Assembly (NCBI GenBank): GCA_963971535.1 | Contig: OZ020589.1 | Span: forward strand, 89,080,183-89,144,182 | Length of the DNA: 64,000 bases | DNA from: Notolepis coatsorum | Lineage: Eukaryota; Chordata; Actinopteri; Aulopiformes; Paralepididae | Direction of reading: 5' to 3' | Shown: one piece after another, positions 1-10,569 of the stretch | Numbering within the stretch: the first letter of the stretch is position 1 | Layout of the letters: the number at the start of each line of letters is the position of its first letter | Notes under the pieces: model-generated | What the model was told of the DNA's origin: nothing | The model's database searches: none | Seen by the model: the letters and a program-made list of their open reading frames with translations, nothing else | Position numbers and translations under genes: made by a program

Positions 1-390
1 CATGTTGCGGACAGCCATATCGGTGACAATGTTTAGCTTTTAGTGCCAAATAATAAGAGTCTGAGGCGGAGTCTCAAAAGAGAATGTTGAATATTTATTG
101 TGCAAAAATCACAACAGAGCCTCTGCTACTAACTGAAGTTACCGGAGCCTTCTGGAGTGCAACAACATATAACGTCCATGCGGAATCGATGTCCCAACAA
201 CCATTCCGTGGGTGAACTCATTGAGATAGTTGTCAATTAATGATACTAATACTAATCTATACAATCACCTGTTGTTGAATAAATACCATTACTTTATAGT
301 TATTACTAAAAAAACAGTATAAAACAGTAGCTGAAAAAAAAAGAAAAAAAAAGATTTGTATAATTTATATTATTATTATTTATTTTTTTA
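1..390. other. AT-rich sequence, nothing recognised
   Basis: No coding potential, terminal repeat or tandem structure is visible. A-rich and TTA-rich runs at about 326-390 precede the hAT-like end that follows. Confidence 0.4.
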
Positions 391-393
391 ATG

Positions 394-494
394 TATGCAC
401 TGGTATCGGATCAGTATCGGTATCAGCCGATACCCAAAGCTTAGGTATCGGAATCGGATCGGGAAGGGAAAAATGGTATCGGAACATCTCTAGT
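394..494. mobile_element. hAT-like non-autonomous element, one end only
   Basis: The stretch repeats GGTATCGG and CCGATACC motifs and ends in GGAACATCTCTA, the style of terminal sequence seen in fish non-autonomous hAT elements. A matching opposite end was not found nearby, so this is a truncated copy or a solo end. Family assignment rests on recalled consensus style only. Confidence 0.45.
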
Positions 495-495
495 T

Positions 496-1385
496 TAGTT
501 CATGGTTCAAAGTAATGGGAAAAGGGTGCTAGCTCGCCATCAATCAGAAGCTAGCCACAAGACTTGCATTCACGCTCTCCAGCACACAGCCTCCCTGCCT
601 GGCACAACAACCACAACAGTAGGGTCTATAGTCACAGTCAGGACAGTAGGCTCCCTTAAAACGCTAACACTATTTAAAAAAAAATACAGTGGAGGTTAAA
701 ATAAGAATATGACTTGGCCTGAAAAAATTTTCAGTCATGAGAATTTTTTTTCCTTTAATCCCTGGATTCTGCACCGGCCCCGTTTGTTTTCTCTCCGCTC
801 CGATTCGTTTACATTCCGTTGTGATAAAATGGCTTCTCTCTTCAAAACAAAAACCCAGACAGCTGCGGTGCCGATCTCCACTCCACTTTCCAGATAATAC
901 CCACATCACCCTCTCCAGCCTGTGTCTAATATTCATATCTCTGTTTGATGTTCAAAAAACACATATGATTACAGCTGGCCTAGGTGTGTGTGTCGTTAAA
1001 TTCGCTCACGGATGTACCATCTTTATTTGGCTTAAATATCAATAACGTGTGTGCAAGTGAACTCACATTCTTTCTACAGCGCTGGTTGCTTGTGCCTCAT
1101 GACTGCTCGACTCGACTCTCTCCCATGGCTCTCGGTCGGCCTCTCTCTTCCATGGCTGGCTGGCCTTGCTTGCCGGCTTGGCTCGAGTTCATTTCTCCCA
1201 CACGCTGGCTGTTGTTCACTGTCGCCCCATTGAAAAGTATTTTTCCGTTGTTGTTATCTTTAATCAAAATCCGGCGTAAGTTTGTTAGATAACAGTGTTT
1301 CTAGCCTTTAATCTTTTCTCTCACTCGTCACCTGCTGTTCCGTGACTGGCCTCCGCGTTTAAACTTCATACACCCACTGTCAATG
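496..1385. other. No gene recognised
   Basis: About 890 bases contain only short unrelated open frames with no recognisable domain. Some short duplicated words (for example around 1085-1210, repeats of CTCTCTCCCATGGCT type) are present, but no clear element boundary is visible. Confidence 0.4.
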
Positions 1386-1690
1386 GTCAATGGTCTCTAA
1401 CTACACACCCTCAAGACCCCTACGCTCTGCATCTTCTGGCCGCCTCAGACTTACTCCTATCCAAGCTCCGGGAGGGTCATCAAAGAGAAGCCTCCTATTC
1501 TCAGTCCTTGCCCCACAATGGTGGAATGAACTAGCCACCCCAGTTAGGACAGCCGAATCCCGTCCAATCTTTCGCCGTCGACTAAAGACTCACTTCTTCA
1601 ACCATTATCTGAAATAATGATGACCTGTCGTACAGAACTTGTAAGTCGCTTTGGATAAAAGCGTCAGCCAAATGACTAAATGTAAAAATG
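1386..1690 (+). mobile_element. Non-LTR retrotransposon 3' end (Rex1/L2-like)
   Basis: The frame from 1390 to 1614 encodes the C-terminal tail of a fish LINE reverse-transcriptase ORF. It shows the PSRPLRSASSGRL and WWNELATPVRTAESRPIF type motifs, then KTHFFNHYLK before the stop. The 3' untranslated part contains GTAAGTCGCTTTGGATAAAA and ends in ATGTAA-type tail repeats near 1680. It is a 5'-truncated, inactive copy. The exact clade (Rex1 versus L2/CR1) cannot be settled by eye. Confidence 0.7.
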
Positions 1691-1730
1691 TTGTGTCATT
1701 TTACTTGGATATCTCATTAGCTGTCTCACA

Positions 1731-2746
1731 AGTTCAAGTTCAAGTTTCTTTAATAGTTGTCATACAGAAGTACAGAATACTTTCATACAAAATGCTTCTT
1801 ACTGTTACGCTCCAGAGACTGTGCTAGACAAGATAGTATCAAATAACATAGTATAGCATGTAATTTAGAAGAAGAAAATGAGGTCACAGTGTTCGGTATA
1901 GACATATGTACAATGTTCTGAGTTACCATATAATATACAATACTATGCAGTGTACTAATGTACAGTACTATATAGTGCAAAGCAGAAATGGGATGAGGTA
2001 CAATTTAGGTACAATTTACAGTAAGGTGTACGAGTTGTAGTGCAATCCTTCATCAATAAATATAAAGTGTGGGGAGTGGGTGCTACAGTGTGTTTGTTTA
2101 AAGTGGGTGTGTGCTATAAAGTGTGTGGAGTGGGTGCTACAGTGTGTTTGTTTAAAGTGAGTGTGTGCGTGTGGATGTGTGTGCTATGTGCGTTTGGTGG
2201 TTGTTGTTGTGTAGTGTTCATTGTTCGTTTAGCAGCCTGATGGCCTGGGGATAGAAGCTTCTTCTGAGTCTTTCTGTGCTCGCCTTGAGACTCCGGTATC
2301 GCTTGCCTGACCGCAGCAGTTCAAAGAGGCAGTTGTTCGGGTGACTGGAGTCTTTAATGATTCTCTTAGCCTTGCCCTTGCAACGCTTGTTGTAAATGTT
2401 CTGGAGGGTGGGGAGCCCCCCTCCCAATTGTGCGTTCGGCTGAACGTGTCACTCTTTGTAGTCTGCTTCGGTCTTGTGCAGTGCTATTCCCAAACCAGGA
2501 GGTGATGTTGCCGGTCAAGATGCTCTCTATTGTACATGAGTAGAAGTTCTTAAGGATCTTCTGACTGACTTGGAACTTCCTTAGGCGCCTGAGGAAGTAG
2601 AGGCGTTGTCGTGCCTTCTTCACAACACTGTCAATGTGTGTGGTCCATGTCAAGTCCTCGGATATGTAGGCTCCGAGGTACTTAAAGCTGTTGACTCTCT
2701 CAACTGTATCAACCCCTGTTAGTACATCCATGGTCAGAAGAAACGA
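1731..2746 (-). mobile_element. LINE-A copy, 5'-truncated, minus strand
   Basis: On the minus strand this encodes the C-terminal half of a non-LTR reverse transcriptase (VERVNSFKYLGAYISEDLTW, then FYSCTIESILTG and NITSWFGN). The 3'UTR ends in repeated TTGAAC units at 1731-1745. The same sequence recurs on the plus strand at 61311-62885 and its 3' end at 29642-30061. A G/C-run length change near 2420-2430 shifts the frame relative to the plus-strand copy, so the ORF is split into 2366-2749 and 2218-2427. The copy is a dead 5' truncation, probably inserted in the region upstream of the first visible hnrnpll exon. Confidence 0.85.
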
Positions 2747-2749
2747 CAC

Positions 2750-4024
2750 TGCAACGTGATCTCTTTCCTTAGATCCTCATGTTTATTTTCATAAACATAG
2801 CTTCGTACCAGATGTAACCAATTCTGTAATGTCCTTGAACAGTCTTAATTCATTCTTCTCCACCGTCTCTTATGCTATTAGTCCAATGGTTCTGGGCCTC
2901 ATCGTAGCCAACAACCATTCCCTGTTAGCCGAAGCTAGCGATGATGTGTCACTTCCCCTCCCCCACCCAGCGAGGGTGAGGAGGGATCTCGAAGTCTCTG
3001 ATCAATGCGTCTGCTCGCCTGTGCGTCGTGTTTCAATCTGCCTAGTCTCCTGAAGACCCCACAGCTTAAGTCTCGCGATGTCGACCTCTCTCTTGTGACT
3101 GTTACTATGGCAATGGCACTTTTGACCCAAATCACTATAGCAACGGCGATGTTGATATTACTAAACGAGGTGACCACACCACCATGTGAGAGCCCAGTGC
3201 CGCTGCACGCAATGACCTTGGCTTGCTTGAGAGCTCAGCTGATAACAGGCCCTCGTCTGTAGCCTCACTGGAGCCAGACATAGTGACTGATACTGTCCTC
3301 TTACAACTATATATATATTATATACACCTTGAAAAACATAGATTCCTTCAGTAGGGAATTAATCCAATCTTTCAGAATTGTCTGTCCAACTCGTAGTGCT
3401 TGGAGGCTTTGTGAAAATGATATTTATATATATATAATATAAATATTCTTTGTAAAATACGACACACAAAGGTCGAGCAGCATGAGGCGGCTTCCCCTTC
3501 TATTCCGTTATATTAGTGGTGCAGTTTTAGATAATTTTATGCTCTTTAGTTTTATGGCGCCTTCAGTTTTATGGCCATATTTGCATAATGAAGCCATTTG
3601 CTATTTTCTTTTATTGCAACCGGATGAGCTGAATGAGACGACTGGAAGGGACATTTATAAAATGCATTATTTACATTTATCCAATTAATTCTGTCAAAAA
3701 AAAATGTCCACTAGGGACAGGGGGGACATGTCCCCCTCACTTTTCAAATCGTGTTTTTGTCCCTCTCAATTTTTACAGTCATAACGTTCATTACTATGCA
3801 AGACTTTTTCTGCGACGTGTGCGTTTGTGCAATGACATGTCGAGGAGTATGGCTAATGAAAAAAAGTACAGTTAAATGGAAATCGTCGTGGGTATGATTT
3901 GAGCTTCACACGCATGCGTACTTCACATGCACGAAAAAATTTACAATAATTGTGTCCCCCCCACTTCTCAAACGAAAGTTTCGCCCTTGAATACATTTAC
4001 ATAAAAAAATACATGCATGCTAGG
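2750..4024. other. No gene recognised
   Basis: This 1.27-kb block holds only short frames. An AT-rich patch with alternating TA lies at about 3308-3440. A segment at 3705-3990 is bounded by stretches with GGGGGGACATGTCCCCC and GTGTCCCCCCCACTTCTC, which resembles a degraded terminal-repeat element, but I cannot name it. Confidence 0.35.
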
Positions 4025-4200
4025 TATACAGTATCCTGCCATTGCCCTTGAGCAAGGTACTGGCGTTACAGCTGGAGTTGGTCCCCGGGCACTGCACTGC
4101 GTGGCTGCTCGCTGCTCCTAAATAGTTAAGATGGGTCAAATGTAGAGGACGGATTCCCCCAAGGGATTAATAAAATGATACATTACATTATTCATGCAAA
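4025..4200. repeat. Dispersed fish repeat fragment
   Basis: The phrase CCCTTGAGCAAGGTACTG followed by a CCCGGGCACTGCACTG-type segment and a short A/T tail is a common dispersed repeat word in fish DNA as I recall it. No coding content is present, and the element class is not assigned. Confidence 0.35.
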
Positions 4201-4446
4201 AAAGTATTATATACATTTATCAAATGCATTCTTATATATTTAGAAACGGTATTATTTGCATTGTATTTGAAAATATACATATATGAATGCATTTCCTTTC
4301 CATATGGGATCATCATTGTGGCCTTCAGTTTGTCAGATATTTAGTTGTAATACTCCTGTGCTGCTGAAACAAGACTACTGCAGCACACTGGTACTGTGTG
4401 TCAATAGAGCCTAGCTAGTAGGCTACACATATCCCCACAACTATAG

Positions 4447-4795
4447 GACTTAACCCTTTCACTACCACACTACCAAAGGTTAACCTTTCACTACCACATT
4501 ACAGACGGTTAACCTTCGGTAGTGTGGTAGTGAAAGGGTTAACCTTCGGTAGTGTGGTAGTGAAAGGGTTAACATTCGGTAGTGTGGTAGTGAAAGGGTT
4601 AACATTCGGTAGTGTGGTAGTGAAAGGGTTCACCTTCAGTAGTGTGGTAGTGAAATGGTTAACCCTCTGTAGTGTGGTAGTGAAAGTGTTAACCTTCGGT
4701 AGTGTGGTAGTGAAAGGGTTAACCTTCGGTAGTGTGGTAGTGAAAGGTTAACCTTCTGTAGTATGGTAGTGAAAGGGTTAACATTCGGTAGAACA
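4447..4795. repeat. 30-bp minisatellite with inverted lead-in
   Basis: About nine to ten head-to-tail copies of a 30-bp unit (core GGTAGTGTGGTAGTGAAAGG plus GTTAACCTTC) fill 4505-4795. At 4447-4504 two units run in the opposite orientation, so the array begins with an inverted repeat able to fold as a hairpin. Each unit carries GTTAAC. The open frame through it exists only because 30 is divisible by three. Confidence 0.9.
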
Positions 4796-5093
4796 ACTGG
4801 GGGGATAAGATACAGCTAGGAGGAGTTTCAGACCGGATGACATCACACATTTCAGTTTTAGTACTCTCGTTTTGGGATTTGGGAGAGAGTTGGGTGTTTG
4901 GACTGTCTTTGACGATAGGAATAACATGTATAGTTAAGGTGCTAACTGTCAAGGTTCTAGAATTAAGCATGTCGTTTTGTGGCCTACTGTGTCCCTCAGG
5001 TTTGTCCTTTTCCTCTTGTTTACTTGTTCATTGTGATTCCCAGCATGCCTCACTCCCTTTGTTCACTGTGAATTCTGACATCCCACGTTGCTT

Positions 5094-5102
5094 TTCCTTA
5101 AC
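5094..5102 (+). promoter_or_regulatory. U12-type intron branch site
   Basis: TTCCTTAAC is an exact match to the minor-spliceosome branch-site consensus. Thirteen bases after it comes CCAC, used here as an AC 3' splice site at 5114-5115. There is no AG between 5049 and the codons that align with the hnRNP L family, so a normal U2-type acceptor is not available. The matching AT-type donor lies outside the window. Confidence 0.75.
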
Positions 5103-5115
5103 GCCGCTTCGCCAC

Positions 5116-5212
5116 GTTCGAAAGTGTGGAAAACGCCCAGAAGGCGAAGTTGGCGCTCAATGGCGCTGACATATACTCTGGCTGCTGCACCCTGAAGATT
5201 GAATACGCTCGG
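5116..5212 (+). CDS. hnrnpll: hnRNP L-like protein, internal exon (end of RRM2)
   Basis: This 97-bp exon encodes, after one base completing a split codon, FESVENAQKAK, then LNGADIYSGCC and TLKIEYAR. It is the C-terminal half of the second RRM of the hnRNP L/LL splicing regulators, nuclear RNA-binding proteins that recognise CA-rich RNA. The TLKIEYAR ending followed by PTRLNVIRND in the next exon favours hnRNP LL over hnRNP L (which I recall as IEYAKPTRLNVFKND). The donor GTAAAC at 5213 is canonical and leaves phase 0. The acceptor appears to be an AC site of a U12-type intron, and the frame upstream hits a stop at 5099-5101. Upstream exons are outside the window. The link to the next exon is exact in frame. 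Confidence 0.88.
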
Positions 5213-5223
5213 GTAAACACGCT

Positions 5224-5224
<1 letters not shown>

Positions 5225-5312
<88 letters not shown>
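5225..5312. repeat. (CA)n microsatellite in short hnrnpll intron
   Basis: About 43 uninterrupted CA units begin some 12 bases after the exon donor at 5213, inside the 205-bp intron 5213-5417. More CACA words continue to about 5345. CA-rich RNA is the known binding preference of hnRNP L family proteins, so the position is of regulatory interest. Confidence 0.98.
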
Positions 5313-5315
<3 letters not shown>

Positions 5316-5417
5316 TGTGTACATGCACACATACACGCACACAAACTCTCAGTCACTCCACCCGTGGACCAATGCTAACACACAGGCAGCGCTGCTCTGC
5401 TCTCTCCTCTCATGCAG

Positions 5418-5490
5418 CCCACGCGCCTCAATGTCATCCGCAACGACAATGACAGCTGGGATTATACCAAGCCCTTCCTCATCAGACGAG
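5418..5490 (+). CDS. hnrnpll: hnRNP L-like protein, internal exon (RRM2-linker)
   Basis: A 73-bp exon preceded by CATGCAG and followed by donor GTAGGT. It encodes PTRLNVIRNDNDSWDYTKPF then LIRR, closely matching the hnRNP LL segment just after RRM2. It starts in phase 0 and ends with one base of a split codon (phase 1), which is completed by the exon at 46025. The intron upstream is 205 bp and almost entirely CA repeat. The intron downstream is about 40.5 kb and full of transposons. Skipping this exon would shift the frame, because 73 is not a multiple of three. Confidence 0.9.
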
Positions 5491-5635
5491 GTAGGTTATA
5501 AACACGGCACTGGACTGTTTGTTGTTGTTGTTGTTGTTGTTTTAAACAGGGAAAAAGTGCAGGTCATAATGAAAGAGGACTCCTACACACTGACTTCTTT
5601 GCGATCACAGGTGGAGTGACAAACATCACTATAGT

Positions 5636-5965
5636 TACGAACTTCCCACCACAGTCAGGACAGCCGAAACCCGACCAATCTTTCACAGTCGACTAAAAAC
5701 ACACTTCTTCAATCAATATCTGAAATAAAAAAAGAAAATACACTAACCTTCTTACTGTCTTAATGTCTTATACTATCATGCACTGTTCCTACTATACTAA
5801 TATGTCTCTACTACTATGCACTCAACACTGCAGCACCCAAGTTTCAGCACTGTTTGATGAACATTGTTACTCAGTTGTAAGAGTTGTACCCTTCCTGCTG
5901 ACTTGTTGTAGGCTACAGAACTTGTAAGTCGCTTTGGATAAACGTGAATGTAAATGTAAATAGTT
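5636..5965 (+). mobile_element. Non-LTR retrotransposon 3' end, second copy
   Basis: This is related to the 1386-1690 fragment: CAGTCAGGACAGCCGAAA and a CACTTCTTCAA segment, then GTAAGTCGCTTTGGATAAA and ATGTAA tail repeats. It is more diverged and carries about 200 bases between the ORF end and the terminal word that the first copy lacks. It has no functional ORF. Confidence 0.65.
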
Positions 5966-5997
5966 ATACTTATTGTTATTGAACACACAAACCTTAA

Positions 5998-7263
5998 CAC
6001 ATTCGGGGCCATTCGATTTCCCCATCATGTGCTAGCACGGCCAGGTTTTCATTACATAGTTTCACTGTGCGTCACCTTGTTTGTAGAGCTAAATCTATAT
6101 TTTATATTATAGCTATGGATACAATACCATGGTCATTTGACAGTAACTATCTTCCGTTCAAGATGCAAAAAAGAATAAATTTTTTCATGAATACGTTCAC
6201 GCGTTATCGCGTGGTGAATATAAGTATAATTTCGGAATGATCCACGCTAATTCCTGGGAGGCTGGCTATAGGGCGCAACGTGAATTCTACTAAAACCATT
6301 GGCATTTCGTCCCTGGACCCGCTTATCCACTTTTTCTCCTTATCTTCCTATTTTTCTCCCATCCCAATTTTGCCTCGCCAATTTTCCATTCAATTCTCCC
6401 CTCCCCTGTCTCGAACGTTGCTAGACTATGCCTCCCACTGGTCGGCTGCAGTGAGGACCAAGCCTTGCATCACGTGTCCCCTCCGGTACACGAGGAGGCA
6501 GCTGTCGCATCTTTTCACCTGTACAGCGCGATCTCTCAGTGGTGAGGAGTAACGCGTGGGAGGCTCACGCTGCCCCCGATACTTCCTGATTCTGCTGTAC
6601 AGGCGCACCAACCGACCTGTAGGAGTCGCTGTCCACAACGTCCAATCCCCACCCACCAGCTTTCCCACCCCTAACACTGCCAATTGTGTTAGTATGAACG
6701 ACCAGCCAAGCTGGTAGCAACGCAGAGAGCTGGGCTCGAACCCAGCATCTCCTGCGTTAGTGGCGAGCGTCTTGCCGCCCAACCCGCTACTATTTTCAAA
6801 TCAAATGCATTTGATAGGTATTATGTTTCATCATGAATGCATGAAAGGGGGGGGGTCGTTTCTGATTATTTGATTGCCAGTAACGTCATTCGTTATTACC
6901 ACAACACACGCCGATCAGGGGGATGGGTATGATAACCTTGCACGATCAAGCTGAAATTGACGTCAGATTGTCCTTACCTGTGGTCGGTGGTAGTCCAAAA
7001 AGAATATTACAATTATTTGATCGCCATCTGGTCCATCCTATGTCCATCTGGTCCACGACATAACCCACCACAACATATGGATCGGGGGTCCGGAAAAAGA
7101 TTCAATGCGATTGGGTGAAGCCCTAGGTTTCCCATTACTAGAAAAGTCCATCTGGAGCGGTTTAAACGTAGCACCCAGTCTGGAACAGGGTTTACTGCAC
7201 TCTCGATACTGCCTACTAGCAGGATCTGGCCGGTACTGCACCTTCTGTGTCCCAGTATGCCTT
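5998..7263. mobile_element. TTAA-flanked non-autonomous element, copy 1
   Basis: Bounded by TTAA at 5994-5997 and 7264-7267. Shares its left part (CATTCGATTTCCCC), middle (CTATTTTCAAATCAAAT) and right part (CTACTAGCAGGATCTGGC and CCCAGTATGCC) with the copy at 30874-31533, and parts with 23426-23829. All three copies sit between TTAA tetranucleotides, as for piggyBac- or Kolobok-type insertions. No coding capacity and no convincing terminal inverted repeat. A SINE interrupts it at 6324-6781. Confidence 0.65.
6324..6781 (-). mobile_element. tRNA-derived SINE, minus strand
   Basis: The reverse complement starts with a tRNA-like head: the word GTTCGAGCC resembles a pol III B box and an A-box-like word precedes it. 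This is followed by the body shared with the copies at 21650, 22592 and 39465 (words CAGCTTGGCTGG, GGACACGTGATGCAAGG) and an A-rich tail. The flanks repeat ACCCGCT at 6317-6323 and 6782-6788, a likely short target duplication, and the insertion is absent from the paralogous element at 30874-31533. Confidence 0.85.
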
Positions 7264-7267
7264 TTAA

Positions 7268-7717
7268 CCTCTTCCGCCCGTGCGGTCCGCCGACATCATG
7301 TCATAAATCAATATCTCCAGACTGTTCTACAAAAGTATCGTTTTAAAGTATAAACATCATAACCATGTCACAACAGCATTTATAATGTATATTATCATCA
7401 ATACAGTACGTTAGTTTAACAATAGGTTAAAGTGTTATTAGATAGATTTTCATTTAGTTTTGGTCAGGGTTATTTCGCGAGAGGCAATCATTTTGGAAAA
7501 CTTTGAACCATGGGAATTGTAGTTTTTTGGCAGCCATTTTGTGAAGGACATCGCTAGCTGTCGGTCAGCGTTGGAATTTTTCAGAACTACACTTCCTGAA
7601 AGCTTCTATGGGGTTTCAAGTGTCATACCTCTGTATGCATTTTTTTTAATATCTCTTATTATTCGGGATAATAAACCACAACACTTAATGTTATTGCATT
7701 ATTTTGAAGCACAGTTA
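7268..7717. other. No gene recognised
   Basis: AT-rich spacer with no domain, terminal repeat or tandem array that I can identify. Confidence 0.4.
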
Positions 7718-8753
7718 TGCCCCTTTTCCACTGCATGGTACCTACTCGACTCTACCCTACTCTACTCGCTTTAGGTACCTGGTACTTCGTTCCTTTTCCA
7801 CTGCAGGTACTAAAATAAAGTACTCAGTTTGTCTCCGTGTGGGGAGGTGGGGCTGCTGGTGTACAGCTGAGAGCTCCATAGCTCTGTGAGAGCTCCAGTA
7901 TAGCTATGTCCGTGAGCTAGGCGCAAGCCAGAGTAAAACACAGTTTTCAATCAATCAATAACAACATTAACGAGACTCTCGTTGTGTCTATTCTGCTAAC
8001 GCTAACGTTACCTCTCATTGTGTCTATTCTACAAGCGTTAACGTTAGCTAGGCTGTCTATGCTAACGTTAACGTTAGCATTAGGCTAACAACAAAGCTGT
8101 AACGTTACCAGTCTCGCGTCTATTTGCTAACGTTAGCATCAGGTAATAACCGGTTTAAAATGGATGGTGATTACCTCACGTTGTGTCTATTCTACTAGCA
8201 TTAACGTTACTCATACAAACAATCAATAGCGAGTTATATTGATCACGCTATGTACGATAGCCATGCTAAAACGCTAGCACAACATTAGCACCCAACCTAA
8301 CAACAAGCTTAAGCCTTAACAAGTCAGCGATCTTTTTGCGAGACTAAACTCTCCGCTCGGTGGCAAATTGTGTTGATGTCGGTTTTGTTTAATCAATAAA
8401 TGAGGCAGAATACACAGTGACTGTATCCTTTGTTTATTGCACTTGTGCTTGCTGCAAACGTAATGAAATCCTATGCAAGACATTAAAGATGGCGGCTTTC
8501 TGTTTTCGTCCAGACTCTCCAACAAGTGACGCGTCTCTCTTCTGACCAATCAGTGGTCTGCAGTGTTTCACGTGACTTTTCTGGTACTAGTTCTACTCGC
8601 TTGGCACGCGCTTGGAACCTCGACAGAGCAGGGACTAAAAAAGTACCCAAAAAGTACCCAAAAAGTACCTGGTACCAGGTACTTTGGTAATGGAAAACCG
8701 AAAATGCAGAGTAGAGTAGAGTCGAGTAGGTACCATGCAGTGGAAAAGGGGCA
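7718..8753. mobile_element. Non-autonomous hAT-like element with inverted ends
   Basis: Long terminal inverted repeats open with TGCCCCTTTTCCACTGCATG and close with its complement at 8735-8753. The next bases, TACCTACTCGACTC, are also mirrored. The GGTAC-rich subterminal part is present at both ends. The interior has no transposase and is rich in the word GCTAACGTTAGC at about 7990-8150. Flanking 8-bp duplications could not be matched, so excision or decay of the flanks is possible. Confidence 0.75.
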
Positions 8754-9469
8754 TTCGTTTCGCTTCCATATTTTGAGCATGCAGCAACAATTAGATTTGA
8801 AATTAGTTTCAAAACGGTTGAACCCTGATCAAAATAAAAAAGTACAGTCGATTTCATTATCTGTTCTTATGCACGCCTGGTGATACTAAATCCAAATTGA
8901 ACTCGGCCATTTGAAAGATAATATATGTATATATATAAATGTGCGAATTGGCTATAATAAGGTAATTTATGAATGTCTAATATTGAATAATATTATTAGC
9001 TATTTTTAACATCCCTAATTCCAACAGTCAAGAGGCTTGTTTGAAATGAAAAACCCCACACACTCAACAACATCCACCTCAAACACAACAAAAGATGAAA
9101 AAAAAAAAAACTATGATAAACAAGAGAACAGAGCATCTCATGAACTTATGTCATGGACTTTATGGATACACTGTCAGCTGAACTCGCACCAATGCATAGG
9201 GAAATAGTCAGACATCCCAGAATTATTTCATAATACAAAGTTTCTGAATGGACGTTTGGATTAAAATCATCCCGAAGACAGCATTGGAATGTTTGTGAGT
9301 AGGCTCTGGCCAGAGTATCAATGAAATATGTTGCACGCTCAGTGCTGTGGAATGAAGGAAATGCGCGTCCTAATTTGAATGGAATTGGAATTTTTTTTGT
9401 CTAGGCTCGGGACAGATCTATGAATGAACTACGTTGCGCACACACACGGCGCTGTGGGATGTAATGAAA
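8754..9469. other. No gene recognised
   Basis: AT-rich spacer containing a short A-run near 9099. No element boundaries or coding potential seen. Confidence 0.4.
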
Positions 9470-9525
9470 CGTAAGGTTATCCTATAACCCTAGTTATGAG
9501 TATAGCGAGCGCTCTGCGTTCTTTT

Positions 9526-9915
9526 TTTTCGTAGCCGCATTTTGCGGAGACGCTCTCTGATTGGCCACTTCATGTGACATGTGCGCCCAATCGTGTGACG
9601 CCTGTTTCTACACCGGTTAAGCTTAGGCACTCTTTCGAAGTTGGTTAAGGTTAGAGTTTGTCTTAGAGCAGGGCAATAGAACACCAGCCCTGATTCCAAA
9701 CTCTAACCTTAACCAACTTCGAAAGAGTCACCTAAGCTTAACCAGTGATAAACTAGGCGTTAGGTAGTTTGCAGGCTGTTAGACCCGGAAATGGGCAAAG
9801 ACACAGCTCGTCACGCGATTGGGCGCACATGTCACATGAAGTGGCCAATCAGAGAGCGTCAGTCAGTGGCCAATCAGAGAGCGTCTCCGCAAAATGCAGC
9901 TACGAAAAAAAAAAA
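9526..9915. mobile_element. Palindromic foldback MITE in the DIRS left end
   Basis: The two arms mirror each other from the outer poly-T/poly-A runs inward: TCTGATTGGCCACTTCATG against its complement, then TTCGAAGTTGGTTAAGGTTA against its complement, meeting near 9690. Related copies lie at 23865-24262 and, in part, at 43457-43905. There is no coding capacity. Its position splits the DIRS terminal repeat, so it is the younger insertion. Confidence 0.8.
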
Positions 9916-10078
9916 CGCCTCTGCTCTATTGGAACTATCCCTTTATCCACTCTAATAATGAATAACTTTCTCCACATACACACACCTATTTACCTCCGCC
10001 TGGCCACACCCACATCCGCTCCTATATAAGCGGGGTCGTGGCCACACAATCAGCTCCTTCCCAAGTCTTTCACCACCG

Positions 10079-10569
10079 AAGGCGAAGACCACGGGGTCCT
10101 CAGTGAGTCAGAGCAGAGCGCTCGCTATACTCATATAACTAGGGTTATAGGATAACCTTACGTTATAGATCGTATAGCTTTACGCTCTGCTCTATTTGAA
10201 CACAGGAGCTGAGCAGAGGCCCCCCACAACCATCAGAACCGGGGAGGACCCGAGCCCCCTGGTCCCCCCTAGTGGAGGACGGGAGGGAATTGGATCCGAC
10301 TGTGCGAAGAGGGTTTAGCACCTCAAACGCACAGGGTGAGCAGACCGTGGGACATACCTTCATTCAGAAGGACCCGCGACCACTCAGGCGCGCATCCAAC
10401 ATGCCACCAGGGAACGGACGGGAAGCAAAACACCCCGGTCACAGCCCCCAACATCACTGGGGTTGAAGGTCAAGAACCCAACCCCGTGGCAAGGCTGCAG
10501 CAGCGGAGCGCGGAGGAGGTCCCAGCCCTAGGACAACCTGAGGGCTAGGACCCCCTGAGAAAAGGCCTG
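10079..10569. other. DIRS internal remnant, left of the Harbinger
   Basis: This segment holds the inverted word cluster at 10107-10165 and GC-rich sequence resembling that on the far side of the Harbinger (13120-13510). It carries no intact ORF with a recognisable domain. I read it as decayed DIRS interior. Confidence 0.45.

Noticed and set aside
4837..5169. 110-codon frame overlapping the first hnrnpll exon
   Set aside because: It is in a different frame from the conserved RRM2 codons and crosses the predicted intron end.
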